The notes under the pieces: generated by a model | What the model saw: only the letters and a program-made list of their open reading frames with translations | Database searches by the model: none | What the model was told of the DNA's origin: nothing | Translations under genes and position numbers: made by a program | From: an uncultured Paenibacillus sp. | GTDB taxonomy: Bacteria; Bacillota; Bacilli; Paenibacillales; Paenibacillaceae | NCBI GenBank assembly: GCA_937895345.1 | Contig: CALAWP010000101.1 | Coordinates: 1 to 64,000 of the forward strand | Reading direction: 5' to 3' | DNA length: 64,000 nt | Shown: positions 32,083 through 41,098 of the stretch, piece after piece | Position numbering within the stretch: the stretch's first letter is position 1 | Layout of the letters: each line of letters begins with the position of its first letter

Positions 32083-34317
32083 ATGACATCACAAGATAAA
32101 ACGGCTGCAGGCGAACAAGTCACTTTGGATATAACGGGCATGACGTGCGCGGCTTGCGCCAACCGGATCGAGAAAGGGCTGGGCAAGCTGTCGGGCGTCG
32201 CCCAAGCTTCGGTTAACTTTGCGATGGAAACGGCCAGCGTTACTTATTCGCCGAACGAAATTACGGTGGTCGATTTGCAAAAGAAAGTGGAACAGCTGGG
32301 TTATCGGGCGCAGTTGAAGGCTGAGCGCAGCGAAGACGGCGAAGAGCGGAAATCGCAGGAATTGCGCAGGCATAAGCTGACGCTGCTCGTGTCCGCCCTG
32401 TTGTCTTTGCCGCTGCTCTGGGCCATGGCCGGCCACTTTACGTTTACGTCCTGGCTGTACGTACCGGATTTGTTTATGAATCCATGGTTTCAGCTGGCGC
32501 TGGCGACGCCGGTGCAATTTATTGCCGGGCGGCCGTTCTATGTCGGGGCGTACAAGGCGCTGCGGGGCGGCGGGGCCAATATGGACGTGCTGGTGGCGCT
32601 GGGGACGTCGGCGGCGTATTTCTACAGCTTGTATTTGACGGCGGATTGGCAAGCGGCAGGCGGCTCGATGCATCACGGCCCTTCGCTGTATTACGAGACA
32701 AGCGCCGTTCTGATTACGCTGGTCGTCATGGGCAAGCTGTTCGAAACGATGGCCAAGGGCCGCACCTCGGAAGCGATCAAGTCGCTGATGGGGCTGCAAG
32801 CGAAGAGCGCGCTTGTCGTGCGGGACGGCTGGGAGCTTGTCGTGCCGGTGGAAGAAGTGGTGCCGGGCGACATCGCCGTTGTGAAGCCGGGAGAAAAAAT
32901 ACCGGTGGACGGCATCGTTCAGGAAGGCGTCTCTTCCGTGGACGAATCGATGCTGACCGGCGAAAGCCTTCCCGTCGCGAAAAAAGCGGGGGACGCCGTC
33001 ATCGGGGCTACGATCAACAAAAACGGCAGGCTGGCCGTCAAAGCGACGAAAGTCGGAAAGGATACCGCACTTGCCCAAATTATTAAGGTCGTCGAGGAGG
33101 CGCAAGGCTCCAAAGCGCCGATTCAGCGCGTCGCCGATTCGATATCCGGCATTTTCGTCCCGATCGTCGTCGGCATTGCGGCAGTCACATTTGCGGCCTG
33201 GTATTTCTTCGTATCGCCGGGCGAGCTCGGGGAAGCGCTGGAGAAAGCGATCGCCGTTCTCGTCATCGCTTGTCCGTGCGCACTGGGGCTGGCAACGCCA
33301 ACCTCCATTATGGCGGGTTCCGGCCGTGCGGCCGAGCTGGGCGTATTGTTCAAGGGCGGAGAGCATTTGGAAGGAACGCATCGCATCGATACGGTGCTGC
33401 TGGACAAGACCGGAACGGTCACGAACGGCAAGCCCGTATTGACAGACGTAAGGACGGAGATGGAGGAAACCGGATTTCTGCGGCTGGTCGGGGCGGCGGA
33501 ACGCCATTCGGAGCATCCGCTGGCGGAAGCGATCACGGCGGGCATTGCGAAGCGGGGCATCGACCCGGCTGCAGCGGATTCGTTCGAAGCGATTCCCGGC
33601 TTCGGCGTAGCGGCTTTCGCGGAGGGACGCGAGCTTCTGGTTGGCACGAGACGATTGATGGAGAGCAAAGGCATCGACGCTTCGGCGGCTTACGATCAAA
33701 TGACGGCGCTGGAAAACGAGGGCAAGACGGCAATGCTCGCGGCAATTGACGGGCGTTACGCCGGTATGGTGGCGGTTGCCGATACGATTAAGGAAACGTC
33801 GAAGGCCGCCGTCGGCAAGTTAAAGGCTATGGGGCTGGACGTCTGGATGATTACGGGCGACAACGAGCGGACCGCTTGGGCGATCGCCCGTCAAGCGGGC
33901 ATCGACCGGGTATTGGCGGAGGTGCTGCCGGAGGGCAAGGCGGATCAAGTGAAAAAGCTGCAGGCCGAAGGACGCAAGGTCGCGATGGTCGGAGACGGCA
34001 TTAACGACGCTCCGGCGCTGGCGACGGCGGATATCGGCATGGCGATCGGGACGGGAACGGACGTCGCCATGGAGGCGGCTGATGTGACGCTTATGCGGGG
34101 AGACTTGAACAGCATCGCGGACGCGGTCTATATGAGCCGCCGCACGATGTCCAACATTCGGCAAAATCTATTCTGGGCGCTGGCCTACAACAGTCTCGGC
34201 ATTCCGATCGCGGCTGTCGGCCTGCTGGCGCCATGGGTCGCCGGCGCCGCCATGGCGCTCAGCTCGGTATCGGTCGTGCTGAACGCTCTGCGGCTGCAGC
34301 GCATCCGCATTCGGTAA
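32083..34317 (+). CDS. copA: Copper-exporting P-type ATPase CopA
   Basis: The protein has 744 residues. One N-terminal heavy-metal domain has GMTCAAC (Cys22, Cys25); Bacillus CopA has two such domains. It has eight predicted membrane segments, TGES in the actuator domain, CPCALG (Cys397, Cys399), phosphorylated Asp441 in DKTGT, SEHPL and GDGINDAPALA. It exports Cu(I). A stop codon lies directly before ATG 32083, which fixes the start although the ribosome site is weak (AGGAAA, far upstream). No CopZ or CsoR gene is adjacent. Confidence 0.94.
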   Translation: MTSQDKTAAGEQVTLDITGMTCAACANRIEKGLGKLSGVAQASVNFAMETASVTYSPNEITVVDLQKKVEQLGYRAQLKAERSEDGEERKSQELRRHKLTLLVSALLSLPLLWAMAGHFTFTSWLYVPDLFMNPWFQLALATPVQFIAGRPFYVGAYKALRGGGANMDVLVALGTSAAYFYSLYLTADWQAAGGSMHHGPSLYYETSAVLITLVVMGKLFETMAKGRTSEAIKSLMGLQAKSALVVRDGWELVVPVEEVVPGDIAVVKPGEKIPVDGIVQEGVSSVDESMLTGESLPVAKKAGDAVIGATINKNGRLAVKATKVGKDTALAQIIKVVEEAQGSKAPIQRVADSISGIFVPIVVGIAAVTFAAWYFFVSPGELGEALEKAIAVLVIACPCALGLATPTSIMAGSGRAAELGVLFKGGEHLEGTHRIDTVLLDKTGTVTNGKPVLTDVRTEMEETGFLRLVGAAERHSEHPLAEAITAGIAKRGIDPAAADSFEAIPGFGVAAFAEGRELLVGTRRLMESKGIDASAAYDQMTALENEGKTAMLAAIDGRYAGMVAVADTIKETSKAAVGKLKAMGLDVWMITGDNERTAWAIARQAGIDRVLAEVLPEGKADQVKKLQAEGRKVAMVGDGINDAPALATADIGMAIGTGTDVAMEAADVTLMRGDLNSIADAVYMSRRTMSNIRQNLFWALAYNSLGIPIAAVGLLAPWVAGAAMALSSVSVVLNALRLQRIRIR

Positions 34318-34329
34318 AGAAGAGCAAGG

Positions 34330-34381
34330 AGCCGGGACCTGCCAATGCGTTTGGACGCATCGACAGGTTCCGGCTTTTTTT
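34330..34381 (+). terminator. Terminator of copA
   Basis: AGCCGGGACCTG pairs with CAGGTTCCGGCT, followed by seven T residues. Confidence 0.88.
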
Positions 34382-34434
34382 ACAGCCCGATGGGCATGAT
34401 AATCAGCGATGCATAACGTTCATCTTTCGCTCAC

Positions 34435-34463
34435 TTGACTACAGATTATATAAAAACTATACT
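34435..34463 (+). promoter_or_regulatory. Sigma-A promoter of the VOC/nitroreductase genes
   Basis: TTGACT (34435-34440), a 17-bp spacer and TATACT (34458-34463). Confidence 0.85.
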
Positions 34464-34481
34464 TAATAACAATTAGTAAGT
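34461..34481 (+). promoter_or_regulatory. 21-bp palindromic operator
   Basis: ACTTA-N-TAA-N3-TTA-N-TAAGT is symmetric and begins in the -10 box. Its size and AT content suit a MarR- or HxlR (YodB/CatR)-type redox repressor. Those proteins control catechol dioxygenase and nitroreductase genes in Bacillus. The repressor gene is not in the window. Confidence 0.6.
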
Positions 34482-34504
34482 CATTTAGAGATGAGGTGCT
34501 GAAG

Positions 34505-35374
34505 ATGGACCGCAAGCTGCATCCCGAAACCGCGCTCGGAGCCGTAAAGCTCAAAATAAGCGATATGGAGCGCTCGCTCAAATTTTATGAGGAGATTACG
34601 GGCTTCCGCCTGCTGCGGCGTAATGGCCGCACAGCCGAGCTTGCGGCGGCCGGCGGCGGCGCGCTGCTCGTATTGGAGGAAGTGCCGAACGCGATTGTCA
34701 CGCCGCCTCGCGGCTACAGCGGATTGTATCATTTTGCGATTCTGCTTCCATCCCGCAAGGCGCTCGGCTTGTCGTTAAGACGGCTGATGGACGCCGGCGT
34801 TCATATCGGCCAGGCCGACCATCTCGTCAGCGAAGCGCTGTACATTTCCGACCCGGACAGCAACGGCATTGAAATATACCGCGACCGCCCCCGGGAGGAA
34901 TGGAGCTACGACGCCAACGGCTATGTCCGGATGGCTACCGAGCCGATCGATTGGGACGGCCTGCTGAAGGAAGCGGCCGGCAGCGAATGGGCCGGATTGC
35001 CGGAAGGTACGGCGATCGGCCATGTTCATTTTCATGTCGGCGACTTGCACCGGGCGAAACAGTTCTATTGCGAGACGCTCGGCTTTGACGTGGAGGCGGA
35101 TTGGATGCGGATGGGCGCGCTGTTCGTCGGCGCGGGCCGCTACCATCATCACGTCGGCTTGAACGTGTGGGCCGGAAACGGCGCGCCGCCTGTACCTGAG
35201 CGGGGCACCGGCATCGATTATTTTACTATTGCGCTCCCGAATGCGGAGGAGCTGCGCCGAACGGCCGCATCGGTTCGCCAAGCCGGCATCGAGGTTCGCG
35301 AAGGCGGCTCCGGCGACTACTTCCTTCGCGATCCGTTCGGCATCGGGATCCGTCTGGCGCAAGCCGAAGACTGA
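34505..35374 (+). CDS. Ring-cleaving dioxygenase-like VOC protein (CatE-like)
   Basis: The protein has 289 residues with two vicinal-oxygen-chelate modules. Metal-ligand candidates are His in GLYHFAILLP and Glu in NGIEIYRD (module 1), and His in GHVHFHVGDL (module 2). It resembles Bacillus CatE-type catechol-2,3-dioxygenases, which remove catechols and quinones. GAGGTG is 6 bases before ATG 34505. The neighbouring nitroreductase and the shared upstream operator support a quinone-stress role. Confidence 0.85.
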   Translation: MDRKLHPETALGAVKLKISDMERSLKFYEEITGFRLLRRNGRTAELAAAGGGALLVLEEVPNAIVTPPRGYSGLYHFAILLPSRKALGLSLRRLMDAGVHIGQADHLVSEALYISDPDSNGIEIYRDRPREEWSYDANGYVRMATEPIDWDGLLKEAAGSEWAGLPEGTAIGHVHFHVGDLHRAKQFYCETLGFDVEADWMRMGALFVGAGRYHHHVGLNVWAGNGAPPVPERGTGIDYFTIALPNAEELRRTAASVRQAGIEVREGGSGDYFLRDPFGIGIRLAQAED

Positions 35375-35481
35375 ACCAGGCCGTCTGTCCGTAAGGGTAT
35401 TCGAGGCGTCATCATCGCTTGAACGCGTTCGATGGCAGCCTCTTGCCAATATAGAAACCGTTTGTGGAGGGAAAATTGATT

Positions 35482-36102
35482 ATGGAAACAACCGCCGTCA
35501 CATCAAGCAAGGCGTTTCTGGATGCCGTCGAAAATAGACGCTCCATCTACGCGATCAGCAGCGAGCAAGTGATTTCCGACGAGAAGCTGCACGAGATTAT
35601 TAACCATGCCGTCATGCATACGCCATCTTCGTTCAATTCGCAGAGCGCAAGAGTCGTCGTATTGCTGGGCGATCACCACAAGAAGCTGTGGAGCATCACG
35701 ACCGATACGCTGAAAGCGATCGTGCCGGCCGATCAATTCGGCCCGACGCAGGACAAAATGAATGCGTTCGGCGCCGGCTACGGCACCGTGCTGTTCTTTG
35801 AGGACCAATCCGTCGTCGAAGGCTTGCAGCAGCAGTTTGCGGCCTATGCCGACAACTTCCCGATCTGGTCGATGCAATCCAGCGGCATGCTTCAATTCGT
35901 CGTCTGGACGGCGCTGGAGCAAGAAGGCTACGGCGCATCGCTGCAGCATTACAATCCTCTGATCGACGATGCCGTCAAGGCGGAGTGGAGCATTCCGGCG
36001 AGCTGGAAGCTGTACGCGCAAATGCCGTTCGGCAAAATTGCCGCGCCTGCCGGTCCTAAGGAATTCCAGCCGATCGAAGAGCGCGTCAAATATTTTAAAT
36101 AA
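35482..36102 (+). CDS. Nitroreductase family protein (Frm2/YdgI-like)
   Basis: This 206-residue FMN-dependent oxidoreductase has the N-terminal NRRSIYAI and the TPSSFNSQSARVVVL segment that binds FMN in the Frm2-like subgroup. It probably reduces quinones or nitro compounds with NAD(P)H. GGAGGG lies before ATG 35482. It is 107 bases after the VOC gene on the same strand with no terminator between, so it is likely in the same operon. Confidence 0.88.
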   Translation: METTAVTSSKAFLDAVENRRSIYAISSEQVISDEKLHEIINHAVMHTPSSFNSQSARVVVLLGDHHKKLWSITTDTLKAIVPADQFGPTQDKMNAFGAGYGTVLFFEDQSVVEGLQQQFAAYADNFPIWSMQSSGMLQFVVWTALEQEGYGASLQHYNPLIDDAVKAEWSIPASWKLYAQMPFGKIAAPAGPKEFQPIEERVKYFK

Positions 36103-36135
36103 GCCGGCCGAGAAACGGTTTTCGTTAAATCCTAC

Positions 36136-36164
36136 TTGACAGATGCGAATTAACGGAATAATAT
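36136..36164 (+). promoter_or_regulatory. Sigma-A promoter of the sulfotransferase/ABC operon
   Basis: TTGACA (36136-36141), a 17-bp spacer and TAATAT (36159-36164). Transcription would start near 36171, before the leader terminator. Confidence 0.8.
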
Positions 36165-36206
36165 GGCTGTAAGTCAAATACGACTGCGGCAGCCCATTGG
36201 TCAACC

Positions 36207-36260
36207 AAAGGCTCCTTGCCATCCATCCCTTCGAGGGACGGTGGACAGGGGGCCTTTTTT
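36207..36260 (+). terminator. Intrinsic terminator in the leader (possible attenuator)
   Basis: AAAGGCTCCTTGCC and GGACAGGGGGCCTTT pair over most of their length, with inner CCCTTCGAGGG, followed by TTTTTT. It lies between the promoter and the first gene, about 40 bases into the transcript and 98 bases before the start codon. It could instead end transcripts from the nitroreductase. Confidence 0.8.
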
Positions 36261-36357
36261 GCGTACCTGTCTGCCCGCATACCCTTGCCGAAGTCGCAAT
36301 CGAACGGGCCGCGGCCAAGCAGATTGGCTTAATCACGAGCGAGAAGGAGAGAATCAT

Positions 36358-37818
36358 ATGGGACATCCGACCATTTATCCGACGGGAGCGACGGTTTATT
36401 TGCCCGACAAGGCATGGAGCGGCTATACGATTTACCAGGCGGCCGATACGGGAGCTTTGCTTATCGATATGAACGGCAGGGAGGTCCGCTTGTGGAAAGG
36501 ACTGAGAGGTTTTCCGAACAAGCTGCTGCCGGGAGGCTTCGTGCTCGGAAGCACGGCGGAGCGGGACCCGCGCTACGGCTTCCAGGACGAAGCCAATCTC
36601 GTTCAGGTCGATTGGGACGGCAATATCGTCTGGCAATTCGACCGGTACGAATGGATCGAGGATCCGGGGCACCCGGCTCAATGGATGGCCCGCGCCCATC
36701 ACGATTATCAGCGCGAAGGCAATCCGGTCGGCTATTACGCGCCGGGACAGGAGCCGCAAACCGGCTCCGGCCATACGATCATTCTTGTTCACAAGAACGT
36801 GACGAATCCCGACATTTCCGACAAAGAGCTGCTGGATGACGCCATTATCGAAGTGGACTGGGAAGGCAACATCGTATGGGAATGGACCTGCAGCGACCAT
36901 TTCCATGAGCTCGGCTTCGACGAACCGGCCAAAAGCGCCCTGTACCGCGACCCGAACACCCGGTTTTTCGGAACGAACGCGGGCGACTGGATGCATATCA
37001 ACTCCGTATCGGTGCTGGGGCCGAACAAATTTTACGATGCCGGCGACGAGCGTTTCCATTCGGACAATCTGATTTGGGACGCCCGGGAAACGAACATCAT
37101 TGCGATTATCGACAAAAAGAGCGGGGAGATTGTGTGGAAGCTGGGCCCGGACTACTCCGGCGACGACGTGAAGCATATCGGCTGGATAATCGGCCAGCAT
37201 CACGCCCATCTGATTCCGAAAGGGCTGCCGGGAGAAGGCAATCTTCTCATCTTCGACAACGGCGGCTGGGCCGGCTACGGCAGCCCGAATCCGAATTCGG
37301 CGGACGGTCTGAAAAATGCCCGGCGCGATCATTCCCGCATCCTGGAAATCAATCCGGTCACGCTTGAGATCGAATGGCAATATACGCCGGCCGAGGCGGG
37401 CTTTCAGGCGCCGCTGGACTCCTACCGGTTCTACAGCCCTTACATCAGCTCCGCGCAGCGGCTGCCGAACGGCAATACGCTCATTACGGAAGGAGCGGGC
37501 GGCCGTCTGTTCGAGGTTACCCGCGATCACGAGCTGGTGTGGGAATATATTTCGCCTTACAACAACAAACGCAACTCCAATATGGTATACCGCGCATATC
37601 GGGTGCCGTACGATTGGGTGCCGCAGCTGGAACGTCCGGCCGAAGCCGCGATCCCGCCGGTCGACGTGGCGGATTTCAGGTTGCCCGGAGCCGCGGGCCG
37701 AGGCGCGCTGTCCGTCGTCGAGGTGGAAGGCGCGGTGTCCTATGGGGAAGGAGCCTTGTGCGTAGCGAGAGCCGACGAGGAAGCGAACAAGGAGGAGCCG
37801 CGCCATGAGAAGGAATAA
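36358..37818 (+). CDS. Arylsulfotransferase (ASST) family protein
   Basis: The protein has 486 residues of beta-propeller-like composition, with repeated VDWDGNIVWQF / VDWEGNIVWEW blades, MHINSV and WKLGPDYSGDD, as in the ASST family (PF05935-type). Family members move sulfate between aryl groups. No signal peptide is present, so it would be cytoplasmic. GAAGGAG lies 8-9 bases before ATG 36358. It overlaps the downstream lipoprotein gene by 14 bases, which suggests that the importer brings in its substrate. Catalysis is not proven from sequence. Confidence 0.8.
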   Translation: MGHPTIYPTGATVYLPDKAWSGYTIYQAADTGALLIDMNGREVRLWKGLRGFPNKLLPGGFVLGSTAERDPRYGFQDEANLVQVDWDGNIVWQFDRYEWIEDPGHPAQWMARAHHDYQREGNPVGYYAPGQEPQTGSGHTIILVHKNVTNPDISDKELLDDAIIEVDWEGNIVWEWTCSDHFHELGFDEPAKSALYRDPNTRFFGTNAGDWMHINSVSVLGPNKFYDAGDERFHSDNLIWDARETNIIAIIDKKSGEIVWKLGPDYSGDDVKHIGWIIGQHHAHLIPKGLPGEGNLLIFDNGGWAGYGSPNPNSADGLKNARRDHSRILEINPVTLEIEWQYTPAEAGFQAPLDSYRFYSPYISSAQRLPNGNTLITEGAGGRLFEVTRDHELVWEYISPYNNKRNSNMVYRAYRVPYDWVPQLERPAEAAIPPVDVADFRLPGAAGRGALSVVEVEGAVSYGEGALCVARADEEANKEEPRHEKE

Positions 37819-38818
37819 TCGTTTCGGAGGGCGGGGAAGGCTGCTGCTGTTCGCGGCGGCGGCGCTGCTGCTGGCGCTTTCGGCGGGCTGCGGCAGCGGC
37901 GGCAAGCCGGCCGCCAAGCTGAAGCTCCGCATTGCGGACATTTCGACGAATACCGTGTTCAGGGTCGCGCAGCACGAAGGCATATTCGCCAAGCATGGCA
38001 TCGACGCCGAGCTCGTGACGTTCGCCACCCCCGCCGAAGGGGTTAACGCCTTGTTCATCAAGCAGGTCGACATTGCGTTCGGCGCCGACTTTCCGCTCCT
38101 TAACGCGGTAAGCAAAGGGGACTATTCCATCTTCGCCTCCTCCGGCACGGCGACGGATTTGAGCGCCTCCGAGTGGAAGCTGTACGTGCGCAACGACATC
38201 GGAAGCGCCCAGGATTTGAAAGGCAAGAAGCTCAGCTTTTCCCGGGGAACGTTCATTCCGTACTTATGGGACGTGTATTTGGCGGAAAACGGCGTTCGGC
38301 TGTCGGATGCGGAGCTGATCGGCCAAGGCGGCTTCGACGAGGCTTACGCGGCCTTGCGCAAAGGGGATATCGACGCGGCCTGGGTATATGGAGCGGTGCT
38401 GAACGAAAAGTTTGACGCCCTGGAGGAAGCCTATGCTCTGACGGATATGTCGCAAACGCCGGTCAGGCTGGGCACCGGCCTGATCGCTTCCGACGAGCTG
38501 CTGAAGGAAAACGGGGACGGCATCGTCGCGTTTCTGAAAGCGGTCGACGAAGCTTCGCAGTTTGCCCGAGCCAATCCGGCCAAGGCGGCGGACATTATGT
38601 ACGAAACGGTCAAGCAGCCGAAGGACGCGACATTGAAGGACTTGCCGATAAATCCGTGGGTGATCGGCTTTACGGAGGCGGCGTACCAAGGACTGATCGG
38701 GCAAAAGGATTATATGGTAAGCACGGGCATTATCGAACGCGATTTTGATTTGAAAAGCAAGCTGAATCTCAAGTTTGTGAAGCAGGCGTTTCCGGACCGG
38801 GTCATCGAACCGAAATAA
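37805..38818 (+). CDS. Substrate-binding lipoprotein, SsuA/TauA/NMT1 type
   Basis: The protein has 337 residues. The signal peptide ends in the lipobox LSAGC (Cys about 29). The mature protein begins LRIADISTNTVFRVAQHEGIFAKHGID, shown here as the family hallmark region near residues 40-66, and carries the GQGGFDEAYAALRKGDIDAAW segment. The family binds sulfonates, nitrate, taurine or thiamine precursors. Linkage to the arylsulfotransferase favours an organosulfur compound. AAGGAGG precedes the ATG. Confidence 0.87.
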   Translation: MRRNNRFGGRGRLLLFAAAALLLALSAGCGSGGKPAAKLKLRIADISTNTVFRVAQHEGIFAKHGIDAELVTFATPAEGVNALFIKQVDIAFGADFPLLNAVSKGDYSIFASSGTATDLSASEWKLYVRNDIGSAQDLKGKKLSFSRGTFIPYLWDVYLAENGVRLSDAELIGQGGFDEAYAALRKGDIDAAWVYGAVLNEKFDALEEAYALTDMSQTPVRLGTGLIASDELLKENGDGIVAFLKAVDEASQFARANPAKAADIMYETVKQPKDATLKDLPINPWVIGFTEAAYQGLIGQKDYMVSTGIIERDFDLKSKLNLKFVKQAFPDRVIEPK

Positions 38819-38832
38819 AGGAGCTGAGGCGA

Positions 38833-39615
38833 ATGAGCGCATTGACGAAGGCGAATGCGATTTCGATCAAGGAGTTGAACAAAAGCTACGGGCGCCAGCC
38901 GTCGGGCGAGCTTCATTACATTATTCAGGACATTAATCTGGCGGTAAAAGGCGGCGAGTTCTTCGTGCTGCTGGGCCCGAGCGGCTGCGGCAAGTCGACG
39001 CTGCTCGGCCTCGTGGCCGGCTTTGTATCCAAAACGTCGGGGCAGGTGCAAGTGGGCGGCGAAGAGGTCGAGCGGCCGGGCCGGGACCGGGCGGTCGTCT
39101 TTCAGCAGGCCGACTCCTCCTTGTTTCCGTGGCTGACGGTTCGGGAGAACGTCGAGTTCGGCCTGCGCATGAAGCGCGTGCCCGCCGCGCAAAGGCGCGA
39201 AGTATCCGACCGCTACATCGGGCTGGTCGGCTTGAAGGGTCACGAGGCCAAATATCCGCGCGAGCTGTCGGGGGGCATGAAGCAGCGGGTCCAGCTGGCC
39301 CGCGTGCTGGCCAACGATCCGTCCATTCTGCTGATGGATGAACCGTTCGGAGCGCTTGACGCCATGACGCGAAGAACGCTGCAGCGGGAGCTCGTCCGGA
39401 TTTGGCAATCGACCGACAAAACCGTTATTTTTGTCACCCACGACATTCAGGAGGCGCTGCTGCTCGGACAACGGATCGGCATTATGTCGGCGGGCCCTTC
39501 CTCCAGCATTACCGATATCTACGACGTTCCTTTCGATTATCCGAGAAGCTTGGCCGATCCCGGCTTCCACCGGCTGTACGAAACGATTCAGTCCCATTTC
39601 GACAAGGAGGACTGA
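38833..39615 (+). CDS. ABC transporter ATP-binding protein (SsuB/TauB-like)
   Basis: The protein has 260 residues. Walker A is GPSGCGKST, the Q-loop is FQQADSSLFPW, the signature is LSGGMKQR and Walker B is ILLMDEPFGALD, followed by FVTHD. It energises the importer with the flanking lipoprotein and permease. AAAGGAG precedes the ATG. Confidence 0.93.
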   Translation: MSALTKANAISIKELNKSYGRQPSGELHYIIQDINLAVKGGEFFVLLGPSGCGKSTLLGLVAGFVSKTSGQVQVGGEEVERPGRDRAVVFQQADSSLFPWLTVRENVEFGLRMKRVPAAQRREVSDRYIGLVGLKGHEAKYPRELSGGMKQRVQLARVLANDPSILLMDEPFGALDAMTRRTLQRELVRIWQSTDKTVIFVTHDIQEALLLGQRIGIMSAGPSSSITDIYDVPFDYPRSLADPGFHRLYETIQSHFDKED

Positions 39616-39620
39616 GCGAT

Positions 39621-40391
39621 ATGGCCGCAAAGGCAAAGCGTTGGAGTCTTCACGTCTTGTTTTTTCTGGCGGTGCTCGGCATATGGCAGCTGCTTGCGCT
39701 GCTGTACGGCGAGGAAATTATTCCGAGCCCGGTCAAGACGGCGCAAGGCGGTTACGAGCTGCTGCTTGACGGCACATTGCCGCAGTACATCGGCATCAGC
39801 CTGTTTCGGGTGCTGGCAGGCTGGACGCTCGGCAGCCTGGCCGCCATTCCGCTCGGCATCCTGGTCGGCAAGGTCGGCGCGGTTCGGACGTTCATCGATC
39901 CGTATATCAACTTTATCCGGTTTATTCCGCCGATTGCGTTCATTACGCTGTTCCTGATCTGGTTCGGCATAGGCGAAACGTCCAAGATCGCGCTTATTTT
40001 GTACGCTACCTTTTTCATTGTGCTGCTGAACACGCTGTCCGGCGTGTTGTCGGTGGAGGAGGACAAAATCCGCTCCGCCAGAAGCATGGGCGCTTCGGAA
40101 TGGCAGATTGTGCGGCATGTGCTCGTCCCCGCAACGGTGCCGTATATGTTTACGGGCATCCGTATCGCGATGGGTACGTCGTTCATGGCCATTATCGGCG
40201 CCGAAATGATTGCGTCGAACGAGGGAATCGGTTATTTGATCTGGAATTCCCGGCTCTTTTTCCGAACGGATTGGATTTTTGTCGGTCTGATTTGCATGGG
40301 GCTGATGGGATTCGCCGCCGACCGTTCGGTCGCCTGGATCGGGGGCCGGTGGCTGTCGCGCTACGGCGTTGTCGGGTCGACGAGAAGATAG
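39621..40391 (+). CDS. ABC transporter permease (SsuC/TauC-like)
   Basis: The protein has 256 residues and about six transmembrane helices. The permease loop EDKIRSARSMGASEWQIVRHVLVP contains the EAA-type contact motif. The start is ATG 39621 with GGAGG 10 bases upstream, 6 bases after the ATPase stop. It completes the three-gene importer. Confidence 0.92.
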   Translation: MAAKAKRWSLHVLFFLAVLGIWQLLALLYGEEIIPSPVKTAQGGYELLLDGTLPQYIGISLFRVLAGWTLGSLAAIPLGILVGKVGAVRTFIDPYINFIRFIPPIAFITLFLIWFGIGETSKIALILYATFFIVLLNTLSGVLSVEEDKIRSARSMGASEWQIVRHVLVPATVPYMFTGIRIAMGTSFMAIIGAEMIASNEGIGYLIWNSRLFFRTDWIFVGLICMGLMGFAADRSVAWIGGRWLSRYGVVGSTRR

Positions 40392-40477
40392 TTGCCGCGG
40401 TACCAGCAATAGTTGGTACTATGCCGGACTCCGGCCGGTTGCTATATTGATAGCAACCGATACCGGAGGTGAGAGCG

Positions 40478-41098
40478 ATGCGGAGGGACCGGCGTTCGTC
40501 CGAGGAGAGCTCTGTATATATTTTGTTGACCGATACGGGCACCTTGTTCACGCGACTGATCCGCTGCTTTACCGGGGCCGCTTACAATCATGCGTCGCTG
40601 GCGCTCGACGAAGAGCTGAACGAGCTGTACAGCTTCGGGCGCAAGCGCCCGAAAACGCCGTGGCTGGCCGGATTTGTGCGCGAGGATGTGTACGAAGGAA
40701 CGTTCCGCCACTTCTCCGATACGCAATGCGTCTTGCTTCGGCTGAGCGTTTCCGCCGAGCAGCGCAAGAACGTCATGGCCGTCATCGATGAGTTTCAACG
40801 CAAGGCCGACGACTGCCGCTATAACTTGCTCGGGTTGCTCGCCGTTCCATTGGGACTGGAGTGGAAGCGGGACAACGCTTATTTTTGCTCCCAATTTGCG
40901 GCCGAGGCGCTTCGCTTAAGCGGCATCCGTCTGTGGGACAGACCTTCCTCGCTGGTTGCCCCGAACGACTTTCTGGAGCATCCCGCCTTCGAGGTCGTCT
41001 ACGAAGGCGCGCTGTACCATTATCCGCTGCTGGACCGTTCCAGACTGTATCAGCCGAACCAATACCAGACGCGCAGCGCCGCCTGGAAGGTCAATTGA
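40478..41098 (+). CDS. Permuted NlpC/P60 (YiiX-like) cysteine hydrolase
   Basis: The protein has 206 residues. It has the circularly permuted papain-like arrangement: His38 in YNHASLAL comes first and Cys137 in YFCSQFAAEAL second. Related proteins act on amide bonds of cell-wall or lipid substrates; the substrate here is unknown. No signal peptide is seen. GGAGGTG is 6 bases before ATG 40478; an in-frame GTG at 40469 lies inside that site. The last 49 bases overlap the convergent SIMPL gene. Confidence 0.8.
   Translation: MRRDRRSSEESSVYILLTDTGTLFTRLIRCFTGAAYNHASLALDEELNELYSFGRKRPKTPWLAGFVREDVYEGTFRHFSDTQCVLLRLSVSAEQRKNVMAVIDEFQRKADDCRYNLLGLLAVPLGLEWKRDNAYFCSQFAAEALRLSGIRLWDRPSSLVAPNDFLEHPAFEVVYEGALYHYPLLDRSRLYQPNQYQTRSAAWKVN

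Noticed and set aside
32089..33699. 536-codon minus-strand ORF
   Set aside because: It is the antisense of copA, which has every P-type ATPase motif.
35503..38115. 870-codon minus-strand ORF
   Set aside because: It spans the antisense of four well-supported plus-strand features (the nitroreductase gene, the leader, the ASST-like gene and part of the lipoprotein gene).
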